Origin: Clostridiaceae bacterium
GTDB lineage: Bacteria; Bacillota; Clostridia; Peptostreptococcales; Tindalliaceae
NCBI GenBank assembly: GCA_011390155.1
Contig: JAABSW010000002.1
Coordinates: 62,001 to 126,000, forward strand
Direction: 5' to 3'
Length of the DNA stretch: 64,000 nt
Shown: one piece after another, positions 1-9,289 of the stretch
Layout: the number at the start of each line of letters is the position of its first letter
Position numbering within the stretch: position 1 is the first letter of the stretch
Program-made: the position numbers and the translations under genes
Notes under the pieces: generated by a model
The model's database searches: none
What the model was told of the DNA's origin: nothing
What the model saw: the letters and a program-made list of their open reading frames with translations, nothing else

Positions 1-898
1 GTTGTTTCAACCGCAGTGATTTACCTTCTGTGTGGTTGTCCTCTGGATACAGCACCTTGGAAATCACTTCTGCCAGTTCTTTTTCCGCCAGTGAATCCAC
101 GTACCTGCCCTGCCCAAACAAGCCCATGTCCATGGGTTTCAGTGCTCTTGCACCCCATAAACGAAGGGTATTGACCACTTCTGAATCATATCCCAACACA
201 GGCATATCATAGGGAATGGCTTTGACGCATTGTGCGCCCGGTAGTAAGACATATTCCTTGCCATCCTTTATATATCTTTCAACGGTCCCACCAAAGCAGA
301 CAATTTCCGGTTCTTCCGGTTTTGCCACTTCCCAGACATTTCCGTCTTCAAGCCAGGGATCTGGCACCTCTACCTGAAACCCATTAACAATTTTTTGTTT
401 AAACAGTCCATATTCATACCGTATACCGTTACCGTGACCTTCCATACCCAACGTGGCCAGAGAATCCAAAAAACAAGCGGCCAACCTTCCAAGCCCTCCG
501 TTGCCAAGTCCCGCGTCCGGTTCACTGTTACGCACTTTGTTCAAGTCAATTCCCAGTTCTTCACAAGCCTGTGTCACCGGGGCTTCCAGACCCAGGTTCA
601 TCAGGTTGTTACCAAACAACCGGCCCATGAGAAATTCCATGGATAAATAATAAAGTTGACGACCGTTGGTTTCCATCTCCCTTTCTTTGGAATAAGCCCA
701 TTTTTCCATCACCCTGTCACGCAGTGCCATGGCCATGGCTTTGTATATTTGGCTGTCAGACGCATTTTTAAGGGTCCGGGCGTACAAAGTCTGCAACTTC
801 ATCTCAATGTCTTCTTTAATACGGTCCACAACGACCCTGTTTTCTGTTTCCTGGGCATCACCTTCGTTAGTGCTTGTTACATTATTGCGTTCATCCAT
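1..898 (-). CDS. glgP: Glycogen phosphorylase, N-terminal part (cut by window edge)
   Basis: Phosphorolyses alpha-1,4-glucan to glucose-1-phosphate in the cytoplasm. I read the frame by hand: it is open from the ATG at 898 to the left edge, about 299 residues of a family usually near 800. Visible family blocks are SMEFLMGRLFGNNL and DAGLGNGGLGRLAACFLDSLA, followed by the GNGIRYEYGLFKQ segment and a GYDSEVVNTLRLW segment. The PLP-lysine half lies outside the window. The start has an AAAAGGAG ribosome site about 8 nt upstream. It is the last visible gene of the glgC-glgD-glgA-glgP operon, 55 nt after glgA, so synthesis and degradation of glycogen are co-transcribed. Confidence 0.95.
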   Translation of the reverse strand, partial: MDERNNVTSTNEGDAQETENRVVVDRIKEDIEMKLQTLYARTLKNASDSQIYKAMAMALRDRVMEKWAYSKEREMETNGRQLYYLSMEFLMGRLFGNNLMNLGLEAPVTQACEELGIDLNKVRNSEPDAGLGNGGLGRLAACFLDSLATLGMEGHGNGIRYEYGLFKQKIVNGFQVEVPDPWLEDGNVWEVAKPEEPEIVCFGGTVERYIKDGKEYVLLPGAQCVKAIPYDMPVLGYDSEVVNTLRLWGARALKPMDMGLFGQGRYVDSLAEKELAEVISKVLYPEDNHTEGKSLRLKQ

Positions 899-953
899 CC
901 TAAAAACTCCTTTTATCGCTGCGTTCCAGCTGGTCTTTATCGCTCTTATGCGG

Positions 954-2393
954 CTATTTTTTCATTGTCAATGATTCATACAAAGATTTATACATGAGCG
1001 CTGAATGATCCCAGCTGTAATCTTTCCCCATAGCTGTTTTCACCAAGTGCTGCCATTCCTCCGGATCCTGTTGATAAAGTGTGACAGCCTCCTTCAGTGC
1101 ATACAACATTTCATGAGCATTATAGTTTTCAAAGGTAAATCCACAGCCATCACCGGAAGGGTTTCGGTAGTGAATCACGGTGTCTTTCAAACCTCCAGTT
1201 TCACGTACCACAGGCACACTTCCGTAACGCATGGAAATCAATTGTCCCAGCCCGCATGGTTCAAACTGGGAGGGCATCAGAAAAATATCCGATGCTGCGT
1301 ACAACTGACGCGCCAGTTTATTATCAAATTTTAACTGAACGTTGCATTTGCCGGGGTGGCGTTGTGCTGCCTGCTGCAACATTTGTTCATACTGGTGGTC
1401 TCCCGTGCCGATGATGACCAACTGTACGTCCAATGCCATAATTTCATCAATGACATGTTGTACCAGATCAAGCCCCTTTTGAGGAACCAGGCGTGTGATC
1501 ATGGCAATCAGCGGAACATCCTTGTCCGGCAACCCAAGTTCATTTTGCAGCCAGGCTTTATTAAGGGCTTTTTTATCAAGTTTTGTAACGGAAAATGGAT
1601 ATTTTAAATGAGGGTCTTTTTCAGGATTGTACTCATCATAATCCAAGCCATTTAAAATACCTCGTATTTTGTGGCCCTGGCTCTTCAGTAACCCCTCCAT
1701 CTGCTCGCCAAAATAAGGTGTTTGAATTTCTTCTGCGTAGGTGGGACTCACAGTGGTAACAATGTCTGCATAGTTTATGCCACCCTTTAGATAACTGACA
1801 TTGTTATGAAATTCCAGTCCTTCTCTGGTCAGGTGTTCATTTCCCAGATTGAACAATTCCCGAAGTGTCTCGGGTGGAAAGATCCCCTGGTATTTCAGGT
1901 TATGGATGGTAAACACTGTTTTGATATTTCGATAGTACGGTTTTTGCTGGTACATTATTTTATGAAGGGCGGGAATCATGCCTGCCTGCCAGTCATGGGA
2001 ATGAATGACATCGGGCTGAAAATCGAAGAAGGGGAGCATTTCAAGCACTGCCCGGTTAAAAAAAGCAAATCGCTCTCCATCGTCAGGATATCCATAATAA
2101 CCCGGACGGTTAAAGTGGTACTTGTTATCAAGGAAATAGAAAGGAATTCCCTCATATACCATATATTCAAGTCCACAAAACTGGTTTCTCCAACCCACAG
2201 GCACGTAAATACTTTCTTGCCACTTGATTTTTTCTCTGATTTCATCCGGAATTTCATTGTATTTGGGCATCACCACCCGTACATCCACATTTTCCTTTTT
2301 CAGTGCTTTGGGCAGGGAGCCAATCACATCTCCCAGGCCACCGGTTTTTATAAAAGGGGCTGCTTCTGAAGCCGCAAAAAGAACCTTTAACAT
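954..2393 (-). CDS. glgA: Glycogen synthase (ADP-glucose type, GT5)
   Basis: Transfers glucose from ADP-glucose to the growing alpha-1,4-glucan chain. The 479-residue product starts MLKVLFAASEAAPF and carries the KTGGLGDV ADP-glucose-binding motif at about residues 16-23. The C-terminal GT-B domain has SQFEPCGLGQL with the conserved glutamate. The frame opens upstream at 2432, but the ATG at 2393 is preceded by GAGGTGAAAGTT and gives the family-typical N-terminus, so I chose it. It follows glgD by 62 nt and precedes glgP by 55 nt in the same operon. Length and motifs look intact. Confidence 0.95.
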   Translation of the reverse strand: MLKVLFAASEAAPFIKTGGLGDVIGSLPKALKKENVDVRVVMPKYNEIPDEIREKIKWQESIYVPVGWRNQFCGLEYMVYEGIPFYFLDNKYHFNRPGYYGYPDDGERFAFFNRAVLEMLPFFDFQPDVIHSHDWQAGMIPALHKIMYQQKPYYRNIKTVFTIHNLKYQGIFPPETLRELFNLGNEHLTREGLEFHNNVSYLKGGINYADIVTTVSPTYAEEIQTPYFGEQMEGLLKSQGHKIRGILNGLDYDEYNPEKDPHLKYPFSVTKLDKKALNKAWLQNELGLPDKDVPLIAMITRLVPQKGLDLVQHVIDEIMALDVQLVIIGTGDHQYEQMLQQAAQRHPGKCNVQLKFDNKLARQLYAASDIFLMPSQFEPCGLGQLISMRYGSVPVVRETGGLKDTVIHYRNPSGDGCGFTFENYNAHEMLYALKEAVTLYQQDPEEWQHLVKTAMGKDYSWDHSALMYKSLYESLTMKK

Positions 2394-2455
2394 AACTTTC
2401 ACCTCATTTTCATTCTGATCTTTGAATGCCATCTATCCGTCATCACTGTAGTAAA

Positions 2456-3574
2456 TTAAATGACTGCCTGCTTTTCAATCACCAGGGGATAATCCCGTTC
2501 ACCTCTCAATTGTTTTCCTGGGGTTACCACCACGTCTTTGTCTAAAATCGCATTTTCAACCGTCGATCCCCGGTGAATCTGCCCCTTTTGCATCACAATG
2601 GCATTACGAACCACGGCTCCGGCATGCACGGTAACTCCTCTTCCCAGTATAGAATTTTCAACAGTTCCTGCGATATGACATCCGTTGGCAAGCAATGAAT
2701 TGCTTACGTCTGCACTGGCCAGGTATTTTACCGGGGGTTCATCTTTTACCTTTGTAAAGATATTACCATGTTTGAAGAACAATTCTTTCCAGATTTCCGG
2801 TTTTAACAAATCCATGCTGTGTCGGTAATAGGTGTCAATGGAATCAATTTTAGCCGCAAACCCTTTGTGTTCATAACCAAAGATATTGTACTTGTCCAGG
2901 TTTTTAATCAGGCCATCTTTCGTAAAGTCACGGTAGCCCCTGGCAATGCAGTCGTCAACAATCTCCATAAACAGAGATTTTTTCATAAAAGCAGTTTCCA
3001 TTGCCACAGCCGGGCTCAATCTATTCTCCTTGCTGGCGGCCATATCCCTGATTTGTCCATTGTTATCCAGCAGCAACGATAGCACGCGGTGGTTGTTTTG
3101 CTCTTCTGGTTGTATGTTCTTATAAACAATCACTATGTCTGCCTTTTTTTCTTCGTAACACTGTTGTACCTCTCGATAATCCATGTTGTAAATCACATTG
3201 CTGTTTGAAATCAGAATGTACTGCTGCCTGCTTCTGGTCAGATAATCCATATGGTTGTAATAGTGATCCACATCCCCAAGGTTGCCGGTAAACTGATCAT
3301 ACCTGAAAATTGGCGGCAACACAAACAATCCGTCCCTTTTGCTGAGAAGATCCCATTCCCTGCCTGAATCAACATGGTCCAAGAGGGAGCGATTGTAACT
3401 TTGTGTAAGAATGCCTATGTTTTTAATCCCTGAATTGGTCATGTTGGATAACACAAAATCGATAATGCGGTATCGACCACCAAAAGGAACAGCAGCTGTT
3501 GACCGTACACGGGTTAAGTCTTTGAGTTTTTGACGTATATCTGTGTCGTTAATAATGCCAAGTACATCTCTCAT
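2456..3574 (-). CDS. glgD: Glucose-1-phosphate adenylyltransferase-like subunit GlgD
   Basis: Homologue of GlgC that in Firmicutes acts as a partner subunit of ADP-glucose pyrophosphorylase. The 372-residue protein keeps the nucleotidyltransferase fold (AAVPFGGRYRIIDFVLSN) and a C-terminal left-handed beta-helix with hexapeptide repeats. The nucleotide-binding GGxGxRL signature of GlgC is absent, replaced by GIINDTDIRQKLKDLTR near the N-terminus. This is the known GlgD pattern and suggests a regulatory rather than catalytic role. The ATG at 3574 overlaps the glgC stop by one base (TAATG) behind AAGGGGGA, so the two subunits are probably translationally coupled. Confidence 0.93.
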   Translation of the reverse strand: MRDVLGIINDTDIRQKLKDLTRVRSTAAVPFGGRYRIIDFVLSNMTNSGIKNIGILTQSYNRSLLDHVDSGREWDLLSKRDGLFVLPPIFRYDQFTGNLGDVDHYYNHMDYLTRSRQQYILISNSNVIYNMDYREVQQCYEEKKADIVIVYKNIQPEEQNNHRVLSLLLDNNGQIRDMAASKENRLSPAVAMETAFMKKSLFMEIVDDCIARGYRDFTKDGLIKNLDKYNIFGYEHKGFAAKIDSIDTYYRHSMDLLKPEIWKELFFKHGNIFTKVKDEPPVKYLASADVSNSLLANGCHIAGTVENSILGRGVTVHAGAVVRNAIVMQKGQIHRGSTVENAILDKDVVVTPGKQLRGERDYPLVIEKQAVI

Positions 3575-4812
3575 TACAAATCCCCCTTCCGATCTTTCAG
3601 CCCATTGGGAGCACATCCAAATTCGTGACAATTTTCAATGTTGATTTCAACACCACTGGGAATCACTTTTCCCTGTGTGGCCACCACGTTTTCTCCCAGC
3701 ACTGTAATGCCTTCGGGCCCTTCTCCCGGCTGTCCGATGACGCAGTTATCCTCCACGGTGCATTCTTCACCCATGATGGTCCTTTCGATGGTGACGTTTT
3801 CGCCAATCACCGTATCTGACATCAGCACTGAGTCATTTACAACAGAATTTTTGCCTACCACGACACCTGGGAAAAGTACGGAGTTCTTCACCGAGCCGTA
3901 AATCTGACAGCCTTCATTGATGAGGGAATGCGTCACATGTGCACCCTTGGCAATGAATTGAACCGGCTGATTGGGGTTAACGGAATAAATCTTCCAGTCT
4001 CTTTCATACAGGTCAAGTTCCGGCTGATCAAGCAACAGGTCCATGTTAGCCTGCCATAAGCTTTCGATGGTTCCAACATCCTTCCAATAATGTCTAAAAG
4101 GATAGGCGAAGATTCTTTTTTTCTCATCCAGCAACATTGGAATAATATTCTTCCCAAAATCATGGTCAGATTCCTTGTTCATTTCATCTTCTATCAGTAC
4201 CTTTCGCAACAGCTTCCAGTTAAATACATACACACCCATGGAAGCCAGGTTGTTCTTGGCTTCTTTTGGCTTTTCCTGGAACTCCAGAATAACATTGTCT
4301 TTATCTGTGTTCATAATGCCGAAGCGATGGGTTTCTTCCCAGGGTACTTCTATGACAGCAATGGTCACGTCTGCTTCCCGTTCCTTGTGATAGTCCAGTA
4401 AAATGGAGTAGTCCATTTTATAGATGTGGTCTCCTGACAACACCAGCACATACTCCGGGTCATACTGGTCAACAAACTCAATGTTCTGGTAAACTGCGTT
4501 GGCGGTACCCAGGTACCAATGCCCTCCGTCATGCCGTACATAGGGTGGCAACACCGTTACGCCTCCCCTTTTTTTATCCAGATCCCAGTGACTTCCGATG
4601 CCTATATAGGAGTTCAGAATAAGAGGCTGGTATTGGGTTAACACCCCCACCGTATAGATTCCTGAGTTGGCACAATTACTCAGTGTAAAATCGATGATGC
4701 GGTATTTCCCGCCAAAGGGAACGGCTGGTTTGGCCAGTTTTCTTGTCAAAATACCCAGTCGGGTACCCTGTCCGCCGGCCAGTAACATAGCAACACACTC
4801 TTGTTTTGTCAC
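3574..4812 (-). CDS. glgC: Glucose-1-phosphate adenylyltransferase catalytic subunit
   Basis: Makes ADP-glucose and pyrophosphate from ATP and glucose-1-phosphate, the committed step of glycogen synthesis. The N-terminus has [11 protein letters not shown], then [15 protein letters not shown] and the substrate loop [13 protein letters not shown] beta-helix domain ends the protein. Two GTG codons compete as start, at 4818 and 4812. The ribosome site GGAGG leaves only 1 nt before the first and 7 nt before the second, so 4812 (412 residues) is preferred. It is the first gene of the glycogen operon, and the thrB terminator lies about 140 nt upstream. Confidence 0.95.
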   Translation of the reverse strand: MTKQECVAMLLAGGQGTRLGILTRKLAKPAVPFGGKYRIIDFTLSNCANSGIYTVGVLTQYQPLILNSYIGIGSHWDLDKKRGGVTVLPPYVRHDGGHWYLGTANAVYQNIEFVDQYDPEYVLVLSGDHIYKMDYSILLDYHKEREADVTIAVIEVPWEETHRFGIMNTDKDNVILEFQEKPKEAKNNLASMGVYVFNWKLLRKVLIEDEMNKESDHDFGKNIIPMLLDEKKRIFAYPFRHYWKDVGTIESLWQANMDLLLDQPELDLYERDWKIYSVNPNQPVQFIAKGAHVTHSLINEGCQIYGSVKNSVLFPGVVVGKNSVVNDSVLMSDTVIGENVTIERTIMGEECTVEDNCVIGQPGEGPEGITVLGENVVATQGKVIPSGVEINIENCHEFGCAPNGLKDRKGDL

Positions 4813-4951
4813 AGTCACGCCTCCTCATCCAATTGTTTTTGGGTCAGATCCATTTTATGATTAACTCTTTTGTGAACCGATCATTCCCGTAATCCATACT
4901 TACCCAATTTATGGGCAAACACACGTCACTTTCTGATTTGAATAAACTGGA

Positions 4952-4988
4952 TAAAATCAAAACGACAAGCAGGGCACCCACTTGTCGC
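4952..4988 (-). terminator. Rho-independent terminator after thrB
   Basis: Inverted repeat CGACAAG (4963-4969) / CTTGTCG (4981-4987). On the minus strand it is followed by TTTTGATTTT. It separates the hom-thrB unit from the glycogen operon. Confidence 0.85.
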
Positions 4989-4992
4989 AATA

Positions 4993-5889
4993 CTATTCCA
5001 TAAAAACAGCTCCTGTATTGTCTCCCTGAAGTTTTTTAAGCTCCCATGTTTCAGGCGTTTCTTCCAACAGCCTGACAAATTCATCCTGCCTGTTCCGGCT
5101 GCCGGGCAACAAAAGATACGCCAGTGTAGGACCTGCACCACTGATGATGAGGGTGTTCATTTTTTTCTCCCTGGATTTCTCGTAGATATACTCCAGCGAT
5201 GGTAATAGTTTGCTTCTGTATGGCTGGTGAAGCCTGTCCCCCAGTGCTTTTTCCACAACCGCATAGTTGCCCTGCATCAATGCCCCTGTCAACAGGGCTG
5301 CTTTTCCCACATTATACACCGCATCGGCGAAAGGCACTTCTTTGGGAAGCGCTTCTCTGGCCATTTTCGTGCTTAAGCTTACATTGGGAATGGCCATCAA
5401 ACACTCCAATTCTCCGGGCACGTCAAACCGAACGTGGTCTGTCCCTTCTTCATCCCTGGATGAAACAACCACTCCACCCAATAAGGCAGGTGTCACATTG
5501 TCTGGATGGCCTTCCAATTCAACAGCCAAATGCAACAGTTCGTCCTGTGACATCAGGTTGCCTGCCAACCGATTGGCAGACACAATTCCTCCCACGATGC
5601 AAGCAGCGCTGCTCCCCATTCCCCTTGAAACGGGAACCTCATTGGTCACTCTGACAAACAACCCCCTTGGCTCCACAGACACTCTTTTAAAATAAGCACG
5701 TATACTTTTTACCACCAGGTTAGTTTCATCTGTTGGCAACGCCGCCGCATCACGACCGCAGTTCTCCACTTTCAAACCCGTCTCTGTCTCTTCAAGTTCC
5801 ACATAATTATACAAGCTCAGTGCAATACCCATACAATCGAACCCAGGGCCAACATTGGCCATGGTTGCAGGGACCCTGACGCGGATCAT
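4993..5889 (-). CDS. thrB: Homoserine kinase
   Basis: Phosphorylates homoserine with ATP to O-phosphohomoserine. It is a GHMP kinase of 298 residues. The N-terminus reads MIRVRVPATMANVGPGFDCMG, and the ATP loop PVSRGMGSSAA sits at about residues 88-98. A C-terminal glycine-rich SGAGPTLAYL motif is present. The ATG at 5889 gives the family-typical start but has only a weak GGG-containing ribosome site. The strong GGAGGAG upstream instead faces a separate ATG at 5915 in another frame, a possible leader peptide. The gene follows hom by 40 nt and ends before a terminator. Confidence 0.93.
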   Translation of the reverse strand: MIRVRVPATMANVGPGFDCMGIALSLYNYVELEETETGLKVENCGRDAAALPTDETNLVVKSIRAYFKRVSVEPRGLFVRVTNEVPVSRGMGSSAACIVGGIVSANRLAGNLMSQDELLHLAVELEGHPDNVTPALLGGVVVSSRDEEGTDHVRFDVPGELECLMAIPNVSLSTKMAREALPKEVPFADAVYNVGKAALLTGALMQGNYAVVEKALGDRLHQPYRSKLLPSLEYIYEKSREKKMNTLIISGAGPTLAYLLLPGSRNRQDEFVRLLEETPETWELKKLQGDNTGAVFME

Positions 5890-5915
5890 ACGCTCAACCC
5901 TTTCTGCCGTATCAT
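5886..5915 (-). other. Possible 9-codon leader ORF coupled to thrB
   Basis: A strong ribosome site (GGAGGAG, about 5 nt spacing) precedes ATG 5915, which reads MIRQKGLSV and stops at TGA. That stop overlaps the thrB ATG as ATGA. It could drive thrB by translational reinitiation. A one-base sequence error near the thrB start could give the same picture, so this is tentative. Confidence 0.35.
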
Positions 5916-5929
5916 TTTTTCTCCTCCAA

Positions 5930-7219
5930 TTAGCTAAGTTCTTCAACACGGATCACACTGGCCACTTCCACCAATTCATCCATGTGAAGTATGTCTTTTA
6001 CCGCCTGGCGCAACGCCAACTCCCGGGTTTTATGGGTGACAAACACCAAAGAAACCGGTTCTGTTTCACCTTTTTGAATCACGGATGACAAACTTACCCC
6101 ACAACCGCCAAAAGTGGTGGCAATTCTCCCCAATACTCCGGGAATATCCTTTACCAATAACCTGATGTAAAAAGCAGTGGAAGTCTGGTCCATGGCTTGT
6201 ACTTCTTTACCTGAAGGTTGATAATGAAGGGGGCAGGTAGGCGCGTTGACTTGCTGTTGGTGGCGGGCTACATTTATCACATCCCCCATCACAGCACTGG
6301 CAGTGGGAAGTGCCCCTGCTCCTTTTCCGTAAAACATCAATTCTCCCACGGCATTTCCTTTCACATAGACTGCATTATAAGCGTCATTCACCGCTGCCAG
6401 AGGATGCCCGGCAGGAATCATGGTGGGATGAACCCTCATCTCTATTCTGCCATTCAGACATCTGGCAATGGCCAATAATTTTATCACATACCCCAATTCT
6501 TTTGCATATTCAATGTCCAGGGGGCTTATTTTATCAATGCCTTCACGATACACCTTTTGAAAAGACACTTCTGTTTTGAAGCCTAAGGATGCCAGCAGTG
6601 TCAGTTTGTGTGCCGCATCAAACCCTTCAATGTCTGCTGTTGGATCAGCCTCTGCATACCCCTGTTCCTGAGCAGCCTGCAACGCGTCTTCAAAAGTGCT
6701 TCCTTCCTGGGTCATACGGGTCAGAATATAGTTGGTTGTACCATTGACTATCCCTATGATACTGTTGATCACATTGGCAGACAGACTATCCCTGATTGCC
6801 TGCAACACTGGAATGCCACCGGCAACACTGGCTTCATATCTCAGTTGCACTTTATGCTCCTCTGCCAGTTTGGTCAGTTCCACACCATGCTGCGCCAACA
6901 ACGCCTTGTTAGCCGTCACAACGTTTTTCCCGGATTTCAGAGCTTCCTTAATGCATTGATATGCGGGATTAATCCCACCCATCAGCTCCACCACCGTTTG
7001 AATGTCATTGTGATACACTATGTCTTTCCATTGTGTGGTATACAGAGGATTGTCCGAAGAAAGAATTCTGTCCTTATGTACATCACTAACAAGGATCTTT
7101 AGCACCTCAACCTGGACCCCTGCATGTGTAAGCATTTCCTGCTCATTCATTTCCAACAGCTGCCAAACCCCCTGGCCCACAACACCAAAACCCAAGAGTC
7201 CTATCTTCATTTTCATCAT
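5930..7219 (-). CDS. hom: Homoserine dehydrogenase with ACT domain
   Basis: NAD(P)H-dependent reduction of aspartate semialdehyde to homoserine, the branch point to threonine and methionine. The 429-residue product has the Rossmann motif GLLGFGVVGQGV near residues 7-18, the NAxKALLAQHG catalytic region, and DPTADIEGFDAAHKL. A C-terminal ACT domain (DIPGVLGRIATTFGGCGVS, about residues 352-370) is the usual threonine-feedback module. The site AGGATGTGATC precedes the ATG at 7219; a second ATG follows immediately. It lies between the ACT-domain regulator (11 nt upstream) and thrB, consistent with one threonine operon. Confidence 0.95.
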   Translation of the reverse strand: MMKMKIGLLGFGVVGQGVWQLLEMNEQEMLTHAGVQVEVLKILVSDVHKDRILSSDNPLYTTQWKDIVYHNDIQTVVELMGGINPAYQCIKEALKSGKNVVTANKALLAQHGVELTKLAEEHKVQLRYEASVAGGIPVLQAIRDSLSANVINSIIGIVNGTTNYILTRMTQEGSTFEDALQAAQEQGYAEADPTADIEGFDAAHKLTLLASLGFKTEVSFQKVYREGIDKISPLDIEYAKELGYVIKLLAIARCLNGRIEMRVHPTMIPAGHPLAAVNDAYNAVYVKGNAVGELMFYGKGAGALPTASAVMGDVINVARHQQQVNAPTCPLHYQPSGKEVQAMDQTSTAFYIRLLVKDIPGVLGRIATTFGGCGVSLSSVIQKGETEPVSLVFVTHKTRELALRQAVKDILHMDELVEVASVIRVEELS

Positions 7220-7230
7220 ATGATCACATC

Positions 7231-7677
7231 CTATTCTTTTCCAACAATTTTCACTTTATGGATGCCCCCAATTTTGCTTAATTGTTGAATGAGTTCCTCT
7301 ATGTTAACTTTCAAATCCATCGTTTCAAGTGAAATGGTCACGTTGGCTACCTGTAGATAAGGAATGTTCTGGTTAATGGTCACGACACTTCCATCAACTT
7401 TGGCAATTTCTTTCAACACTTCCAGCAGACTGCCGGACACGTGATCAATTAATAATTCCAACGTGACAATTCTTCCTTTACTCATTTCATAAAACGGGAA
7501 AACATGTTGACGGTATTTATAGTACGCACTGCGGCTAATCCCTGCTTGTTCAACAGCTTCATAGATAGTATTAACCTGTCCCTTTCCCAGAAGCTCATTT
7601 ACCTGAACGGTTTTTAGAAGCACTTCAGGTAATGCTTGGTGGTGGACAAGATAATATGTATGCTTTTCTTCAGTCAA
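7231..7677 (-). CDS. UPF0735/PheB-like ACT-domain regulator
   Basis: A 148-residue protein with an N-terminal helix-turn-helix-like segment (EAVEQAGISRSAYYKYR) and a C-terminal ACT domain. The layout matches the UPF0735/PheB family, thought to sense an amino acid. I place the start at TTG 7677 because GGGGGAG lies just upstream and the product then begins (M)TEEKHTYYLVHH as in the family. The ATG at 7740 lies upstream of the predicted -10 box. It is the first gene of the ACT-hom-thrB unit, 11 nt before hom, so control of threonine or homoserine synthesis is the natural inference. The effector is not shown by the sequence. Confidence 0.85.
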   Translation of the reverse strand: MTEEKHTYYLVHHQALPEVLLKTVQVNELLGKGQVNTIYEAVEQAGISRSAYYKYRQHVFPFYEMSKGRIVTLELLIDHVSGSLLEVLKEIAKVDGSVVTINQNIPYLQVANVTISLETMDLKVNIEELIQQLSKIGGIHKVKIVGKE

Positions 7678-7730
7678 TGGTTCTCCCCCTTTGTTCTCCC
7701 CGGAAAAACATTTGTATTTGCAACAGATAC

Positions 7731-7759
7731 ATATTAACATAAACCTGCCCTGTATACAA
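7731..7759 (-). promoter_or_regulatory. Sigma-A-type promoter of the threonine operon
   Basis: On the minus strand TTGTAT (7759-7754), a 17-nt spacer and TAATAT (7736-7731). The predicted transcript starts near 7724, about 47 nt before the TTG start at 7677. This placement supports the TTG over the upstream ATG. Confidence 0.55.
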
Positions 7760-7792
7760 GGATCATCAATAAAAATACCTCCAAGCAGAGTG

Positions 7793-7812
7793 GTCTAATT
7801 TTATTCATTAGA
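7793..7812. promoter_or_regulatory. Inverted repeat upstream of the threonine-operon promoter
   Basis: GTCTAAT / ATTAGAC with a 6-nt spacer, a perfect 7-bp dyad centred about 45 bp upstream of the -35 box. It has no T-tract on the exit side, so an operator for a regulator is more likely than a terminator. Confidence 0.4.
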
Positions 7813-7840
7813 CTATCAACTTTGAAGGTATCGTACAGGA

Positions 7841-8098
7841 TCACCCTTTGTTCTTGCGGTATAAAAAAGCATAGATCAGTAAATACAGCAGCATCAATAC
7901 GAAGAACCCACTAATGTAGCGTTGAAAACTACCGTAAAATACCTCATGGCTGATGCCCGTGATCTGTGAGATAAAAAAGGCAGCTGCCAATGTTGACGCA
8001 CCTGTGATCAGCCGCAATTCGGTTTCATTCCACCTCTGTTTCCCATTTTGTTTTTTATTCGATTGATCTCCTTTATTGTTATGCTGCTTTTGTGCCAT
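7841..8098 (-). CDS. Small membrane protein, unknown function
   Basis: An 85-residue product I do not recognise. After a hydrophilic Lys/Gln/Asn-rich N-terminus (about 25 residues) come two predicted transmembrane helices: LITGASTLAAAFFISQITGI, then ISGFFVLMLLYLLIYAFLY. It ends in a basic RKNKG tail. The ATG at 8098 follows AGAGGAG with 11 nt spacing; an in-frame ATG at 8119 is possible. It lies 37 nt after asparaginase on the same strand and is probably co-transcribed. The two-helix hairpin resembles small membrane accessory proteins of Firmicutes, but no role can be assigned. Confidence 0.7.
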   Translation of the reverse strand: MAQKQHNNKGDQSNKKQNGKQRWNETELRLITGASTLAAAFFISQITGISHEVFYGSFQRYISGFFVLMLLYLLIYAFLYRKNKG

Positions 8099-8135
8099 GA
8101 ACGCTTCGTCTCCTCTCATGCTTGTTACTAAATCA

Positions 8136-9137
8136 TTATTTCTGAGATCTATACTGGTCCTGTTCAAATATGTGCCTTATTTCTTCTCTGTTTTGGGTTG
8201 TTCCAAGAGCCAGCATGAGTTTAATGCGTGCTTTCTGTCCAGGCAGATCTCCTCCGAAAATAACACCCAGATCTCGCAGTTCTTTACCTCCACCCTTATA
8301 GCCATAGGTGCCCAGCACCCTGCCTGTGGGACACCGGGATACCATCACCAGTACGATCCCTTCCGCAACTGCCCGTCTTATACCAGGCATCATGGCTGGG
8401 GGCACATTTCCCCTGCCCATGGCTTCCAGTATTATACCCTTATTGCCCTGAGCAATACAGAAATCAATGAGCTGATGGTCCATCCCTGCCACACATTTTA
8501 TTAATGCCACCTGTTCTTCCAGTTCATCAGGCTGCAAAGACTGCCGATGTACCACTTCCCTGTGAAATATCACCTCATCATTGTCAACAATGCCCAGTGC
8601 GCCAAATTCCAGAGATTGAAAGGTGTTTAACCTCAAAGTATTGGTTTTTGTCACCTCACTGGCTGCATTTACCTCATTGTTCATGACAACCAAAACCCCT
8701 TTATTAGCTGCATCAGGTGAAATAACTGTACACACTGCAGCTGCCAGATTACTTGGTCCGTCATAGCCCAATTCCGAACTGTTACGCATGGCACCCACCA
8801 CCACTACTGGTTTTCTGGTGCTCAGTGTCAGATCAAGTAAAAAGGCTGTTTCTTCAAGGGTGTCTGTTCCATGGGTGATGACCACCCCGGATATATCATC
8901 TCTTTCCAGCAAACCCTGCACCTGTCTACTCAGTTTCATCATCAGGGCTGGGGTCACATGCGGCCCTGGCAATGAAGAAAAGGTTATTGGTTCGATCTCG
9001 GCAAACCGGTCAATGTTAGTGACCATGGACAAGATCTGGGCACCTGATAAAGAAGGGATCGCCGCTCCCAGTCTCTCATCAATGGACATGGATATGGTCC
9101 CACCTGTAAAAACAATGGCCACTTTAGGTTTTTTCAT
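8136..9137 (-). CDS. ansA: L-asparaginase
   Basis: Hydrolyses asparagine to aspartate and ammonia. The 333-residue protein carries both catalytic-threonine motifs: FTGGTISM near residues 10-17 and the VVITHGTDTLEETA block near residue 84-97. No signal peptide is visible, so a cytoplasmic enzyme is likely. The ATG at 9137 is preceded by GAGGAGGCGTGGC. The product supplies aspartate, the precursor of the threonine branch encoded downstream, but the two units appear to be transcribed separately. Asparaginase versus glutaminase preference cannot be read from these motifs. Confidence 0.92.
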   Translation of the reverse strand: MKKPKVAIVFTGGTISMSIDERLGAAIPSLSGAQILSMVTNIDRFAEIEPITFSSLPGPHVTPALMMKLSRQVQGLLERDDISGVVITHGTDTLEETAFLLDLTLSTRKPVVVVGAMRNSSELGYDGPSNLAAAVCTVISPDAANKGVLVVMNNEVNAASEVTKTNTLRLNTFQSLEFGALGIVDNDEVIFHREVVHRQSLQPDELEEQVALIKCVAGMDHQLIDFCIAQGNKGIILEAMGRGNVPPAMMPGIRRAVAEGIVLVMVSRCPTGRVLGTYGYKGGGKELRDLGVIFGGDLPGQKARIKLMLALGTTQNREEIRHIFEQDQYRSQK

Positions 9138-9289
9138 GCCACGCCTCCTCTGTCAGCAGAATTCAACCGCTGCTTTTATTCATTATACCTTTTTTCCAAA
9201 GCGCCTTCAATCAGCCAGCCCTTACGAAATTCTGCTCTTTTCAAGAAAAAGTAAATCATGTATGATAATCCTCGGGAGGGATTCCAGTC

